This document shows positions 19,018-26,811 of a DNA stretch of 64,000 nucleotides, piece by piece. Each line of letters begins with the position of its first letter. The first letter of the stretch is position 1. This stretch comes from Acetobacter sp. (GTDB lineage: Bacteria > Pseudomonadota > Alphaproteobacteria > Acetobacterales > Acetobacteraceae). Both the position numbers and the translations under genes were made by a program. Location: contig JAFPVE010000017.1 of assembly GCA_017413025.1 (NCBI GenBank), forward strand, positions 44,159 to 108,158, in the 5' to 3' direction. The notes below the pieces were generated by a model that saw only the letters and a program-made list of their open reading frames with translations, was not told where the DNA came from and ran no database searches.

Positions 19018-20076
19018 ATGCCTACAACAGAACTCCCTTTGACAACACACACGCAACTAGACCCCCTTCACCTCAAAGACCGTATGCCTTACCTCATGCG
19101 ACGTAGTTTGCTTCGGCGCGCTTGTCGCTGTTTTTTTGAAAGCCGGGGTTATATAGAAGTTGAAACCCCTTACGCTGTTAACACACCAGGAGAAGAAGTT
19201 CATTTACTTCCCTTTGTTACTGAATATGAAACACCTACAGGATTACGTCATAGACTATTTCTTCATACTAGTCCAGAATTTGCTATGAAACGAATCATTG
19301 CTGCGATAAATCTCCCTATTTTCCAATTTGCCCGCGTGTGGCGCAATGCTGAAAATAGTTCTCAACATACTTCAGAATTTACCATGCTCGAATGGTATCG
19401 TCCAAACATAGGGTTAGACGAACTTATGGAAGAAACACAGACTTTGATCCAATCACTTTTTCCACCAACTTTACAATATGGTTCTTTTAATATTGATCTT
19501 AGCCAACCCTTTGAACGACTTACTCTAGAAGAAGCTTTTCAGCAATACGCCCATTGTGATGACTTACTCTCAACACAAGGTGATGCTCAAAAATTAGCAT
19601 ACGCAGCACAATGCCCTCTTAGAAAAGGAGAAAGTTGGGAAGATCTTTTTTTCCGTCTTTTATTAGAACGCGTTGAACCTGCCATCGGTCGTACACGCCC
19701 CACTTTTTTAACACATTGGCCGATAGAGCAAGCCGCTTTAGCTTGTAAAAGCCCTCGTGATCCACGCGTTGCCTTACGTTTTGAACTTTATCTTGCTGGA
19801 ATAGAGCTCGCCAATGCTTTTGAAGAACTCACCGATGCTACAGAACAACGTGATCGCTTTGAAAAAGATCGCTTTAGGCGTACAAATCTTTACCCTCATC
19901 GCCCTCACTGGCCCATTGATGATTCTCTCCTGACAGCTCTTTCCTATATGCCTCGTTGTTCAGGTATTGCTCTTGGATTTGATCGCCTCGTTATGCTAGC
20001 CTGTTCAACACCACGAATACAGGATGTGCTATGGATTAACGATCATATAACCGCTACAATAAGCTATTCTTCATAA
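19018..20076 (+). CDS. epmA: Elongation factor P-lysine ligase EpmA (PoxA/GenX)
   Basis: EpmA attaches beta-lysine to a conserved Lys of EF-P. It resembles the catalytic core of class II lysyl-tRNA synthetase without the tRNA-binding domain. Motifs are FFESRGYIEVETPYAV, LHTSPEFAMKRIIAA, FQFARVWRNAENSSQHTSEF, TMLEWYRPN (motif 2 region) and SGIALGFDRLVMLA (motif 3). The start codon at 19018 has no clear ribosome-binding site, so a later start such as the ATG at 19084 is possible. The 20-base gap to the epmB start means that promoters must overlap the coding ends. No efp gene lies in this window. Confidence 0.94.
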   Translation: MPTTELPLTTHTQLDPLHLKDRMPYLMRRSLLRRACRCFFESRGYIEVETPYAVNTPGEEVHLLPFVTEYETPTGLRHRLFLHTSPEFAMKRIIAAINLPIFQFARVWRNAENSSQHTSEFTMLEWYRPNIGLDELMEETQTLIQSLFPPTLQYGSFNIDLSQPFERLTLEEAFQQYAHCDDLLSTQGDAQKLAYAAQCPLRKGESWEDLFFRLLLERVEPAIGRTRPTFLTHWPIEQAALACKSPRDPRVALRFELYLAGIELANAFEELTDATEQRDRFEKDRFRRTNLYPHRPHWPIDDSLLTALSYMPRCSGIALGFDRLVMLACSTPRIQDVLWINDHITATISYSS

Positions 20077-20108
20077 CTTTAACCGTATATTGTTAGGCTC
20101 TCTCTTTT

Positions 20109-20486
20109 ATGAAACTTTTGACACACTTATCACTCACAATTCTTTTAGCTCTTACGGCCTGTCAAGGTCTCTCTAAAAAAGAACGTAAATATCTTAACTC
20201 GTTCATTGGTAAGCATACTATTGACGTTATACGTGCTTTCGGTGTACCGAACCGTGAATTTGTCAGTGGCAAGCATACTTTCCTAGCTTACATTCACAAT
20301 GAAACAGATTACTCCATGCCCATGAGTGGTTGGGGTTGGGGATGGGGTGGCTATGGATGGGGACCCGGCTGGGGTTGGGGTGGTTGGGGTATGCCAGCAA
20401 TGGCATACAGTTATACCTGTCAAACTACTTTTGAATTTGTTAACGGTGTCGTCATCCATTGGACAAGAAGAGGAAATGGTTGTTAG
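20109..20486 (+). CDS. Small lipoprotein A of a tandem family, Trp/Gly-rich
   Basis: This is a 125-residue predicted lipoprotein: LALTAC gives the lipobox, with Cys18 lipidated. Residues about 30-62 (LNSFIGKHTIDVIRAFGVP, then FVSGKHTFLAYI) and the end (CQTTFEFVNGVVIHWTRRG) are shared with the next two genes. This layout resembles alphaproteobacterial lipoproteins with a BamE/OmlA-like fold (my inference). Between the two conserved blocks is a tract of alternating Trp and Gly, residues 74-94. The gene starts 32 bases after epmA. Function unknown. It is the shortest of three paralogues and lacks the SWCG ending of the others. Confidence 0.8.
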   Translation: MKLLTHLSLTILLALTACQGLSKKERKYLNSFIGKHTIDVIRAFGVPNREFVSGKHTFLAYIHNETDYSMPMSGWGWGWGGYGWGPGWGWGGWGMPAMAYSYTCQTTFEFVNGVVIHWTRRGNGC

Positions 20487-20520
20487 CCATTGCCTTATGT
20501 GCGTGCGTTCCCCTCCATAA
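20487..20520 (+). repeat. Duplicated 3' flank, copy 1
   Basis: The sequence after lipoprotein A (CCATTGCCTTATGTGCGT, then TCCCC and CCATAA) recurs after lipoprotein B at 21163, with a four-base difference. It shows that the gene and its downstream flank were copied together. Confidence 0.8.
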
Positions 20521-20537
20521 GAAACTCGTCAAATCAA

Positions 20538-20576
20538 AAATATAGTTGTTTTTCAAATATAAAAACAACTATATTT
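20538..20576 (+). terminator. Perfect 16-base hairpin after lipoprotein A
   Basis: Two 16-base arms (AAATATAGTTGTTTTT and its exact complement) enclose a seven-base loop CAAATAT. The stem is mostly A-T, with two G-C pairs, and is followed by AACTTTTCAC. It probably acts as a terminator, possibly in both directions. Confidence 0.6.
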
Positions 20577-20623
20577 AACTTTTCACAATCTTTACGTTTT
20601 TTAGTTTACGAGATTTTCCCATA

Positions 20624-21091
20624 GTGAAACTTTTGAGCAAAATAACCACCGTTAGCCTCTATCTGCCTCTATGTTTAACTGCATGCTTTCATTCTAGTCC
20701 ATTACAGAAAGAGTTAACAGAGAAATTTTCTCCATCGCACCTAAACACCTTTCTTGGTAAGCCTTATCAAGATCTCATCAAAGAATTTGGTGTACCCACA
20801 CGTAAATTGGTCAGTGGTAATCAAACTTTACTCGTTTTTTATTCTAACAAGAATATAATCTTCCAGGAACAAACAGGAGCTTGGTCAAACTGGGGCTATA
20901 ATCCCAACCTCTATGGTGATGATAATCGTATTGGTTATGAAGAGCCAGGTCTTAGTGGTGTAGATGGGTATAGGACTGTTGCTAAAACATGTCAAGTTAC
21001 TTTTACACTTGTCGATAATGCTGCGATCCATTGGACTAGACAAGGTAACACGTCATGGTGCGGGAGTAATGGTTCGAGTATAAATCAATGA
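20624..21091 (+). CDS. Small lipoprotein B of the tandem family
   Basis: This 155-residue predicted lipoprotein has the signal ending LCLTAC (Cys21). It shares with its neighbours HLNTFLGKPYQDLIKEFGVP, LVSGNQTLLVFY, CQVTFTLVDNAAIHWTRQG and the ending SWCG. The middle is Asn/Gly/Tyr-rich rather than Trp-Gly. The start context is atagtgaaactt, so the reading may begin at the GTG at 20624. No enzyme motif is seen. It is clearly paralogous to the genes at 20109 and 21307, and closer to the latter. Function unknown; likely outer-membrane or periplasmic. Confidence 0.8.
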   Translation: MKLLSKITTVSLYLPLCLTACFHSSPLQKELTEKFSPSHLNTFLGKPYQDLIKEFGVPTRKLVSGNQTLLVFYSNKNIIFQEQTGAWSNWGYNPNLYGDDNRIGYEEPGLSGVDGYRTVAKTCQVTFTLVDNAAIHWTRQGNTSWCGSNGSSINQ

Positions 21092-21162
21092 TGTTCTGTT
21101 ATATCTCACAGATTGTAAATCTAGACTAACAGAACGTAGAGAAGAAGCAACGCTTGCTAAAT

Positions 21163-21196
21163 CCATTGCCTTATGTGCGTTCCCCCTCTATAAAAG
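21163..21196 (+). repeat. Duplicated 3' flank, copy 2
   Basis: Second copy of the flank found at 20487-20520 (CCATTGCCTTATGTGCGT followed by TCCCCCTCTATAA). It lies about 70 bases after lipoprotein B and before lipoprotein C. Confidence 0.8.
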
Positions 21197-21306
21197 GCAA
21201 GTCATCCCAAATACTGTCTTCTCACTGTTTGTACCTCAAATAAGAGTTGATTATGCGTGATTCTTTTGATAGCCTTTGCGGAGTTTTAATAAGGATTCGA
21301 TATTAT

Positions 21307-21798
21307 ATGAAACTTTCAAATAGGATTATTCTTTTACTCTCACTATCTCCCTACCTTTGCCTAACTGCATGTTCTGGTGGACCTAACCGATTACAGATGC
21401 AATTAACAAAGAAGTTTTCTCCATCGCACCTGAACAGCTTTCTTGGGAACAATACTCAAGCTCTTATAAAAGCCTTTGGCTTACCACAACGCCGTTTTGT
21501 CGCTGGTAATCAAACTTATCTCGTTTTTGCTTATAACCTACATTTTCAGGTTATGGAGCAAACAGGGTACGCATCGAGCTGGGGCTGGTCTCCCAATGCT
21601 TATGGTCCCGGCAAATATGGTTATCAACAGGGTAATAATGGGTACAACTTTTACTCTGCCGTACCAGTCACAGAAACGTGTCAAATCACTTTTACTCTTG
21701 TCGGTGGCGTTGCGATCCATTGGACGAGACAAGGAAGTGCATCGTGGTGCGGAGGTAGTGGTATGGGGGTACCTAACTACTATGGTGGGTACTCATAA
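21307..21798 (+). CDS. Small lipoprotein C of the tandem family
   Basis: The protein has 163 residues from the ATG at 21307, chosen because it gives the MKL start of its paralogues and has AAGGA 11 bases upstream; the frame is open from a TTG at 21247. The lipobox is LTAC (Cys22). The conserved blocks are HLNSFLGNNTQALIKAFGLP, VAGNQTYLVFAYN, CQITFTLVGGVAIHWTRQG and SWCGG. The middle (ASSWGWSPNAYG and following) is Gly/Asn/Tyr-rich. The C-terminus adds a short Gly/Tyr tail. Function unknown. A T-rich inverted repeat downstream (21814-21871) may terminate it and the convergent fbaB. Confidence 0.8.
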   Translation: MKLSNRIILLLSLSPYLCLTACSGGPNRLQMQLTKKFSPSHLNSFLGNNTQALIKAFGLPQRRFVAGNQTYLVFAYNLHFQVMEQTGYASSWGWSPNAYGPGKYGYQQGNNGYNFYSAVPVTETCQITFTLVGGVAIHWTRQGSASWCGGSGMGVPNYYGGYS

Positions 21799-21912
21799 TT
21801 AAGGGTAGGAAGCAAAAGGAAAAAAGGGAAAGTTAAGAGAAAGTCACAAATATAAACCCATTTTTCCTTTTAATGACACCTATACACTCTGACAGATTTC
21901 ACACTCTCGCGC

Positions 21913-22833
21913 TTATTTCTCACCCTTAAAAATGGCAATAATCTGATCGAGCAAAGCAAGAGCTTCAGGTTTAGAACGTTGGAAGACATTACGACCAATA
22001 ATAGACCCAAAACCACCCCCAAGATGAATTCCCTTAATCGTGGTTAATAGGCTATCATTGCTCGTATGCTCGCCCCCTGAAAAAATAACAATACGACGCC
22101 CAGCAAAGCTAGACTGTACAACATGGCGAACACGCACGGCTAATGTCGAAACATCTATACTATTTTTCTCATACACTGGTTGATTCGCTTGAAGTGCAAC
22201 AACATCCGTTGGCGGTTTTACCTTAATGATATGCGCCCCACACAATGCTGCCATATGCGCCGCATAAGCACAGACATCAACAGCTGTTTCAGCCTTTTTA
22301 TCCAAACCAGGACCACGCGGATAACTCCAAACAACAACAACCAATCCGACGGCTTTTGCTTCAGAAGCCAGTTCTTGCAATTCTTCTATTTGTTCAAAAC
22401 AATATTCAGATCCCGGGTAAATAGTAAACCCAATACCTGCACACCCTAAACGTAAAGCATCAGAAATACGCCCGGTGACGGCCTGATCTTTTTCATGAGC
22501 AAGACTATTAGAACTATTACATTTTAGAATAAGAGGAATTTCCCCCGCATAGGTTGCCGCACCACATTCTAACATGCCAAGGGGTGCCGCATACCCATTA
22601 AGCCCTGCCTCAATTGCTAGTTTGAAATGATAATGCGGGTCATAAGCTTCTGGATTGGGGGCAAATGATCGCGCCGGACCATGCTCAAAGCCTTGATCCA
22701 CTGGTAAAATAACAAGCTTACCCGTACCTCCCAGACGACCCGCATTAAGCAACCTTGCTAAATTCATTTTTGTCCCGGGATTATCACTTTCGTACCCGTT
22801 AAGAATAGTCTTTACTTGCGATGTTAACACCAT
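21913..22833 (-). CDS. fbaB: Class I fructose-bisphosphate aldolase (FbaB/DhnA type)
   Basis: This enzyme cleaves or forms fructose 1,6-bisphosphate in glycolysis/gluconeogenesis by Schiff-base chemistry. Marks are GKLVILPVDQGFEHGPARSF, the Schiff-base lysine region HIIKVKPPTD, and the phosphate-binding IFSGGEHTSNDSLL and GGGFGSIIGRNVFQR blocks. An upstream TTG (22851) is in frame, but the ATG at 22833 has AGAGG seven bases before it, giving 306 residues. It stands alone, convergent with lipoprotein C. Confidence 0.94.
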   Translation of the reverse strand: MVLTSQVKTILNGYESDNPGTKMNLARLLNAGRLGGTGKLVILPVDQGFEHGPARSFAPNPEAYDPHYHFKLAIEAGLNGYAAPLGMLECGAATYAGEIPLILKCNSSNSLAHEKDQAVTGRISDALRLGCAGIGFTIYPGSEYCFEQIEELQELASEAKAVGLVVVVWSYPRGPGLDKKAETAVDVCAYAAHMAALCGAHIIKVKPPTDVVALQANQPVYEKNSIDVSTLAVRVRHVVQSSFAGRRIVIFSGGEHTSNDSLLTTIKGIHLGGGFGSIIGRNVFQRSKPEALALLDQIIAIFKGEK

Positions 22834-23068
22834 ATTAAAAACCTCTTTCAACCATTACATGACAACGATTAAATACGTTATTTTCTGATATATCTAATAA
22901 CACATATACTTTTATAAGATATCACAAAATAACAATACTATCTCTGATAGCAACAAAATAACACGCTTAAATCATAGAAGATTTTTATGATGAACTATAG
23001 AATATAGATCAAAACTTTGCATAAACTTCTATATGCCAACGCCGATATGCTTAATGAATTATTATACT

Positions 23069-23461
23069 TCAATATTCATTATTGATTGTTTTTGGTCTCT
23101 CTGAAAGAAGGATGCCTCCCTCTTGTTTATAGAGGGCTTGGGCTGTAACATTTTGCAAGTTATCACTTTTAAGTAGCACGGCTGCACGTTGCCCCTGTGT
23201 AAGAGCCATAACCGCATGGGATGGACTCGTTGCACAATCAAGCACATGCATAAAACGTTGTTTAACTGTATTTTCTAACTCCTGTACAAGAGCATGCCAC
23301 CATGGCACGCCCATAAAACAGCCCGCACCTACAGACGATAATAAAGCCACATTCCCTTCCTTTTTCAGTAAGCCCATTGCGTCAGCCAGCTCAAGCCCAT
23401 ATATACCAGAAGCACGATCAGCCACAAGCACAAAATAATGTGGAAGAGGAGGAATCGTCAC
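23069..23461 (-). CDS. Conserved hypothetical protein (130 aa)
   Basis: I do not recognise the family firmly. It has no signal peptide or membrane segment. It looks like a small alpha/beta protein: LADAMGLLKKEGNVALLSSVGAG, HVLDCATSPSHAVMALTQGQRAAVLL, then GGILLSERP. The DC-(A/G)-x-x-P-x-x-A-hydrophobic and ILLSERP patterns are, from memory, conserved in short hypothetical proteins of acetic acid bacteria. It uses a GTG start with a weak AAGG upstream. It reads away from the zapA operon and ends about 220 bases from the fbaB start. Confidence 0.6.
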   Translation of the reverse strand: MTIPPLPHYFVLVADRASGIYGLELADAMGLLKKEGNVALLSSVGAGCFMGVPWWHALVQELENTVKQRFMHVLDCATSPSHAVMALTQGQRAAVLLKSDNLQNVTAQALYKQEGGILLSERPKTINNEY

Positions 23462-23548
23462 AACAAAAGAAACCTTTTTGCAAGAATGCTTTATATTATC
23501 TTATTTAAAGGTAATATTCTTACAGAAAAAGTTTTACAAGGAGAAACC

Positions 23549-23950
23549 ATGCAAGATCGCCCAACAGACTCGTCTGTCTTATCTCAAGCAGATCATCAAG
23601 CAGATAATGAACATTTAGAAAGTGCCTTTACAACAGAGGAAGATCCCGTTACACGAATCGACATAGCATTGCAACGTATTTCTTCTGCCGTTCATAAAGT
23701 TATAGACCAAAAACAACGAAACCTTGACCATGTTCCTAGCACTCCTAACACCCCTAATATTGTCACACAACCAGAACTTCTTAAAACCATTCATATGATG
23801 CAACAAGAACTTCTAACAAACGTCAACGCATTACTTCTGAATATGCAACATATCCTTAATGCTTTAACACCTCACACCCCCTCAAATCATACCTCTCTTC
23901 CTAATAGTCCACGCAGAAAACCTGATAATTCACGCAAAGAAAAGGAATAA
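23549..23950 (+). CDS. Small acidic coiled-coil protein upstream of zapA
   Basis: The protein has 133 residues from the ATG at 23549, which has AAGGAG six bases upstream; the frame is open further up but without support. It is rich in Gln, Asn, His and Asp, with a helical segment at about residues 34-58 (RIDIALQRISSAVHKVIDQK) and another at about 75-108. The C-terminus is Pro/Ser-rich and basic. It lies four bases before zapA. In many alphaproteobacteria a DUF4164-like coiled-coil gene sits at this place, and this may be its diverged equivalent. A cell-division role is inferred only from position. Confidence 0.7.
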   Translation: MQDRPTDSSVLSQADHQADNEHLESAFTTEEDPVTRIDIALQRISSAVHKVIDQKQRNLDHVPSTPNTPNIVTQPELLKTIHMMQQELLTNVNALLLNMQHILNALTPHTPSNHTSLPNSPRRKPDNSRKEKE

Positions 23951-23953
23951 ACT

Positions 23954-24322
23954 ATGGCTGTTGTTTCGATCACTATTAACGGTCACAGCTATACAATCGG
24001 TTGTGAAAATGGCGAAGAACGACATGTTCAAGCTATGGCACACCAAGTCGAACAACGTATCCAACGTGTTCGCGCCTTAGGCTTTAATGACGATTCTCGT
24101 ATTCTTGTACTCGCAGCCTTACTCATGGCTGATGAAATACAAGACCTTATAGATAGCAAAGAAGCTGATTCTACAGCACAAGCTACCCTTGAAATTGAAC
24201 GCCTCCGTGCCGAACAGGCTTTAACCCATTATCGTCTTACAGAACTTGCCAAACGTATAGAAGCCCTTGCAACAGATATCGAACACGTTTACACTCAGAA
24301 AGAGGAACGACCCGACACGTGA
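23954..24322 (+). CDS. zapA: Cell division protein ZapA
   Basis: ZapA binds FtsZ and promotes bundling of the Z-ring. The N-terminal fold is clear: VVSITINGHSYTIGCENGEERHV, then LGFNDDSRILVLAALLMADE, which matches the family's helix. A C-terminal coiled coil follows (RLRAEQALTHYRLTELAKRI). Length is 122 residues. It is followed immediately by 6S RNA and fau, the arrangement known from many alpha- and gammaproteobacteria. Confidence 0.93.
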   Translation: MAVVSITINGHSYTIGCENGEERHVQAMAHQVEQRIQRVRALGFNDDSRILVLAALLMADEIQDLIDSKEADSTAQATLEIERLRAEQALTHYRLTELAKRIEALATDIEHVYTQKEERPDT

Positions 24323-24455
24323 GGCGTATCACCCTTGAACCGATAAATCTTTCATAGGGAACTGGCTCTGTTGTAGCTGTGGTTACATTATCTGGTGCCC
24401 ACCTGTATACACAGGTTCAGAGAGGTTAGAAAGACCCACGGTCAGGGTGGTTCCT
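24323..24455 (+). ncRNA. ssrS: 6S RNA
   Basis: The stretch between zapA and fau folds as 6S RNA. Its ends pair: CACCCTTGAACCG (24330-24342) with CGGTCAGGGTG (24439-24449), which closes the long stem. Inside are GGGAACTGGCTCTGTTG and GGTGCCCACCTGTATACACAGG, both resembling conserved parts of alphaproteobacterial 6S RNA, leaving a central open bubble. The RNA mimics an open promoter and holds sigma-70 RNA polymerase in stationary phase. Exact ends are estimated from pairing. The zapA-ssrS-fau order is an established neighbourhood. Confidence 0.83.
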
Positions 24456-24469
24456 CTTAATTGGAAATA

Positions 24470-25048
24470 ATGGTAGAAATCTCTCTCAATAAAACACAAG
24501 CGACTCAAAAAGCGATTTTGCGCAAGCGATGTCGTAACGCTTTGTGTATGCGTGATAAATCTCAAGATAAATATATTATTCAACATCTGTTAGACTGTAT
24601 TCCTCTCGAACCGAAACAAGTCACCGCTGCGGTGTGGCCACTACCAGATGAAATTGATTTACGCCCCCTTTGCTATACGCTCTATGCGCAAGGTATTCCT
24701 TTAGTATTGCCTGAAACACCTCCAAAAGGTCATCCTCTTATTTTTAGGCGTTGGACTCCTCAAAGCCTTATGATCCAAGGGCTTTTTGGTACTTATTATC
24801 CTGATGGTGAGATTCTTACACCCCAAATTATTATTGTCCCTCTTATCGGGTTTGATCGAACCTGTCACAGGCTAGGATATGGCGGTGGGTATTACGACCG
24901 TACTTTTGCCACCCTTCCCCATACCTTACGCATAGGGTATGCTAACTCTGCTCAAGAAGTGCCTAGTATTCCGAAAAATCCTTATGATTACCCTTTGTCT
25001 TACATTGTCACAGAAAAAGAAATACACCACTGTTGTCAATTTTCCTAA
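24470..25048 (+). CDS. fau: 5-formyltetrahydrofolate cyclo-ligase
   Basis: This enzyme converts 5-formyl-THF to 5,10-methenyl-THF with ATP. The C-terminal motif RLGYGGGYYDRTFA is diagnostic, and the N-terminus has the basic ATP-binding helix KAILRKRCRNAL. IVPLIGFDRTCH precedes the motif. The start is placed at the ATG at 24470 (192 residues); a TTG at 24461 is in frame and the ribosome-binding site is weak either way. It lies directly after 6S RNA and may be co-transcribed with it. Confidence 0.93.
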   Translation: MVEISLNKTQATQKAILRKRCRNALCMRDKSQDKYIIQHLLDCIPLEPKQVTAAVWPLPDEIDLRPLCYTLYAQGIPLVLPETPPKGHPLIFRRWTPQSLMIQGLFGTYYPDGEILTPQIIIVPLIGFDRTCHRLGYGGGYYDRTFATLPHTLRIGYANSAQEVPSIPKNPYDYPLSYIVTEKEIHHCCQFS

Positions 25049-25072
25049 AAACCCCTCTCAAGAGATAGTTTC

Positions 25073-25885
25073 ATGAGATTCCTTTTCCTCGGTGATATTG
25101 TTGGTCGCACCGGTCGTGATGCCGTTATAAAAAGCATTCCTTATTTACGTCGCACGTTATCGCTTGATTTTGTTGTTGCCAATGCTGAAAATGCTAGTCA
25201 TGGGTTTGGGTTATCCCCTAGTGTTAGCACTTCTCTTTTAGAATGCGGTATTGATGTTCTCACCCTTGGCAACCATGCGTGGGATCAACGCGCTCTCATC
25301 AACTATATCAATACACAACCGCGTATTATTCGCCCTCTCAATTACCCGCCAGACACCCCAGGTCAAGGTTCTGTTCTCGTAACCCTCACAGACGGTCGTA
25401 AAATATTAGTTGCCAATATTATGGGACGCTTGTTTATGGATCCCCTTGATGATCCTTTTCGCAGTATCAACGAATTGCTTACAAAATATAGGCTTGGCAC
25501 GACCGTGCAAGCCATTATTGTTGATATTCATGCTGAAGCGACAAGTGAAAAATGGGCTTTGGGACATATGCTTGATGGACGCGTCTCGCTTGTTGTTGGA
25601 ACGCATACACACGCCCCAACAGCAGATTATCGTATTTTTGCTAACGGCACTGCTTTTCAAACCGATGTTGGCATGTGTGGTGATTATGATAGTGTCATTG
25701 GCATGGGAAAAGAAACCGCTATAACGCGTTTTACACGTAAAATACCCACAGAACGCCTCCAGCCCGCAGAAGGTGAGGCGACGATTTGTGGTCTGCTTGT
25801 AGAAACAAATGCCTATGGTCTCGCCCAACGCATCGCTCCTCTACGCCTTGGCGGTATTCTCGAACAAACCATACCCAATTTCTGA
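25073..25885 (+). CDS. YmdB-family metallophosphoesterase (TIGR00282 type)
   Basis: This is a calcineurin-like phosphoesterase of the YmdB group; the Bacillus member cleaves cyclic nucleotides. The di-metal centre motifs are visible: FLGDIVGRTGRDAV (Asp), ANAENASHGFG (Asn/Glu), LTLGNHAWDQ (Asn-His), IVDIHAEATSEK (His) and VVGTHTHAPTAD (His-x-His), with TDVGMCGDYDSVIGM near the end. Length (270) is typical. It follows fau by 24 bases and may share its transcript. The physiological substrate in this organism is unknown. Confidence 0.9.
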   Translation: MRFLFLGDIVGRTGRDAVIKSIPYLRRTLSLDFVVANAENASHGFGLSPSVSTSLLECGIDVLTLGNHAWDQRALINYINTQPRIIRPLNYPPDTPGQGSVLVTLTDGRKILVANIMGRLFMDPLDDPFRSINELLTKYRLGTTVQAIIVDIHAEATSEKWALGHMLDGRVSLVVGTHTHAPTADYRIFANGTAFQTDVGMCGDYDSVIGMGKETAITRFTRKIPTERLQPAEGEATICGLLVETNAYGLAQRIAPLRLGGILEQTIPNF

Positions 25886-25918
25886 CTATTTTCTCCCTCT
25901 ATCCCCTCTTGCCCCCTT

Positions 25919-26764
25919 TCAATACCGCAATCGCGACATTACCCGCACATCCGTCCCATTGGAATAATCTTTTATCTTCTTAAATGCCTCTTCTTGAGTC
26001 ATCTGGTCAACACCACTTAACACCCATACACTTGCTAGCCCAGATGATGCTGCCCCTTTTATATCTGTTTCTAACGAATCACCTATTGCGAGAATACGTT
26101 CTTTTGGAAGTGCCAATAAATCAAGTACCCGGTTATAAACAGCGCGATATGGTTTGCCTATCCAAAAAACATCTCCTCCATGATCCTCGTAGAAAGCTGC
26201 CATAGCTCCAGCACAAATTAAACGTTGTCCCCCTTTTACAACAACTTTATCCGGATTCGCACAAATCATTGGCAGTCCATGATCCAGAGCCGTACAAAGC
26301 TGCGGCAAATAAGGGTCTAATGTCAGCGATCCTCGCTCTAAATCGGGACCTGTACATACAATAAAGTTAGCCTCGTCAACGGCTGTAACACGTTGTAATG
26401 ATAATTCCTCATATAAAACGAGATCATGCGTACCACCTATGGGTAAAACACGCTGCCCAAGTTTCTTAAAGCATGGTTCTATGCCCTCTTTGAAATAACG
26501 GCAAGTTTCTTCCCCACTTGTCAGGAGAGTATGATAAAGCGTGCGAGAGATACCCATTCCCTCCAATTGCGTAACAACGCTATGAACTGGACGTGGCGCG
26601 TTTGATAATAAAACCACTTTTTTTCCGCGCTTTTTTAACATATCTAAACACGTTATAGATCCCTCAAAAGGTGCAATACCGTTATGAAGAGTCCCCCATA
26701 AATCTATGATATACCCATCGTAGCGATCCACTACGTCCGACAAACCTGATATATTTGTGAACAC
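25919..26764 (-). CDS. HAD-IIA family hydrolase (TIGR01459-like)
   Basis: This is a haloacid-dehalogenase-type phosphatase. The nucleophile motif is IIDLWGTLHNGIAPFEGS, where the usual second Asp position is Trp; this DxWG form is known in the TIGR01459 subgroup. Motif II is KVVLLSNAPRPV. Motifs III/IV are KPYRAVYNRVLDLLALPKE and ILAIGDSLETDIKGA, with GL(A)S following. It uses a GTG start. The substrate cannot be predicted; relatives (NagD-like) act on nucleotides or sugar phosphates. It is encoded 47 bases downstream of pyrD on the same strand. Confidence 0.88.
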   Translation of the reverse strand: MFTNISGLSDVVDRYDGYIIDLWGTLHNGIAPFEGSITCLDMLKKRGKKVVLLSNAPRPVHSVVTQLEGMGISRTLYHTLLTSGEETCRYFKEGIEPCFKKLGQRVLPIGGTHDLVLYEELSLQRVTAVDEANFIVCTGPDLERGSLTLDPYLPQLCTALDHGLPMICANPDKVVVKGGQRLICAGAMAAFYEDHGGDVFWIGKPYRAVYNRVLDLLALPKERILAIGDSLETDIKGAASSGLASVWVLSGVDQMTQEEAFKKIKDYSNGTDVRVMSRLRY

Positions 26765-26811
26765 TTTCTGTAATCTCTTTCTCTTTTTTACGTTTTTTTA
26801 CGTCTTACAAT

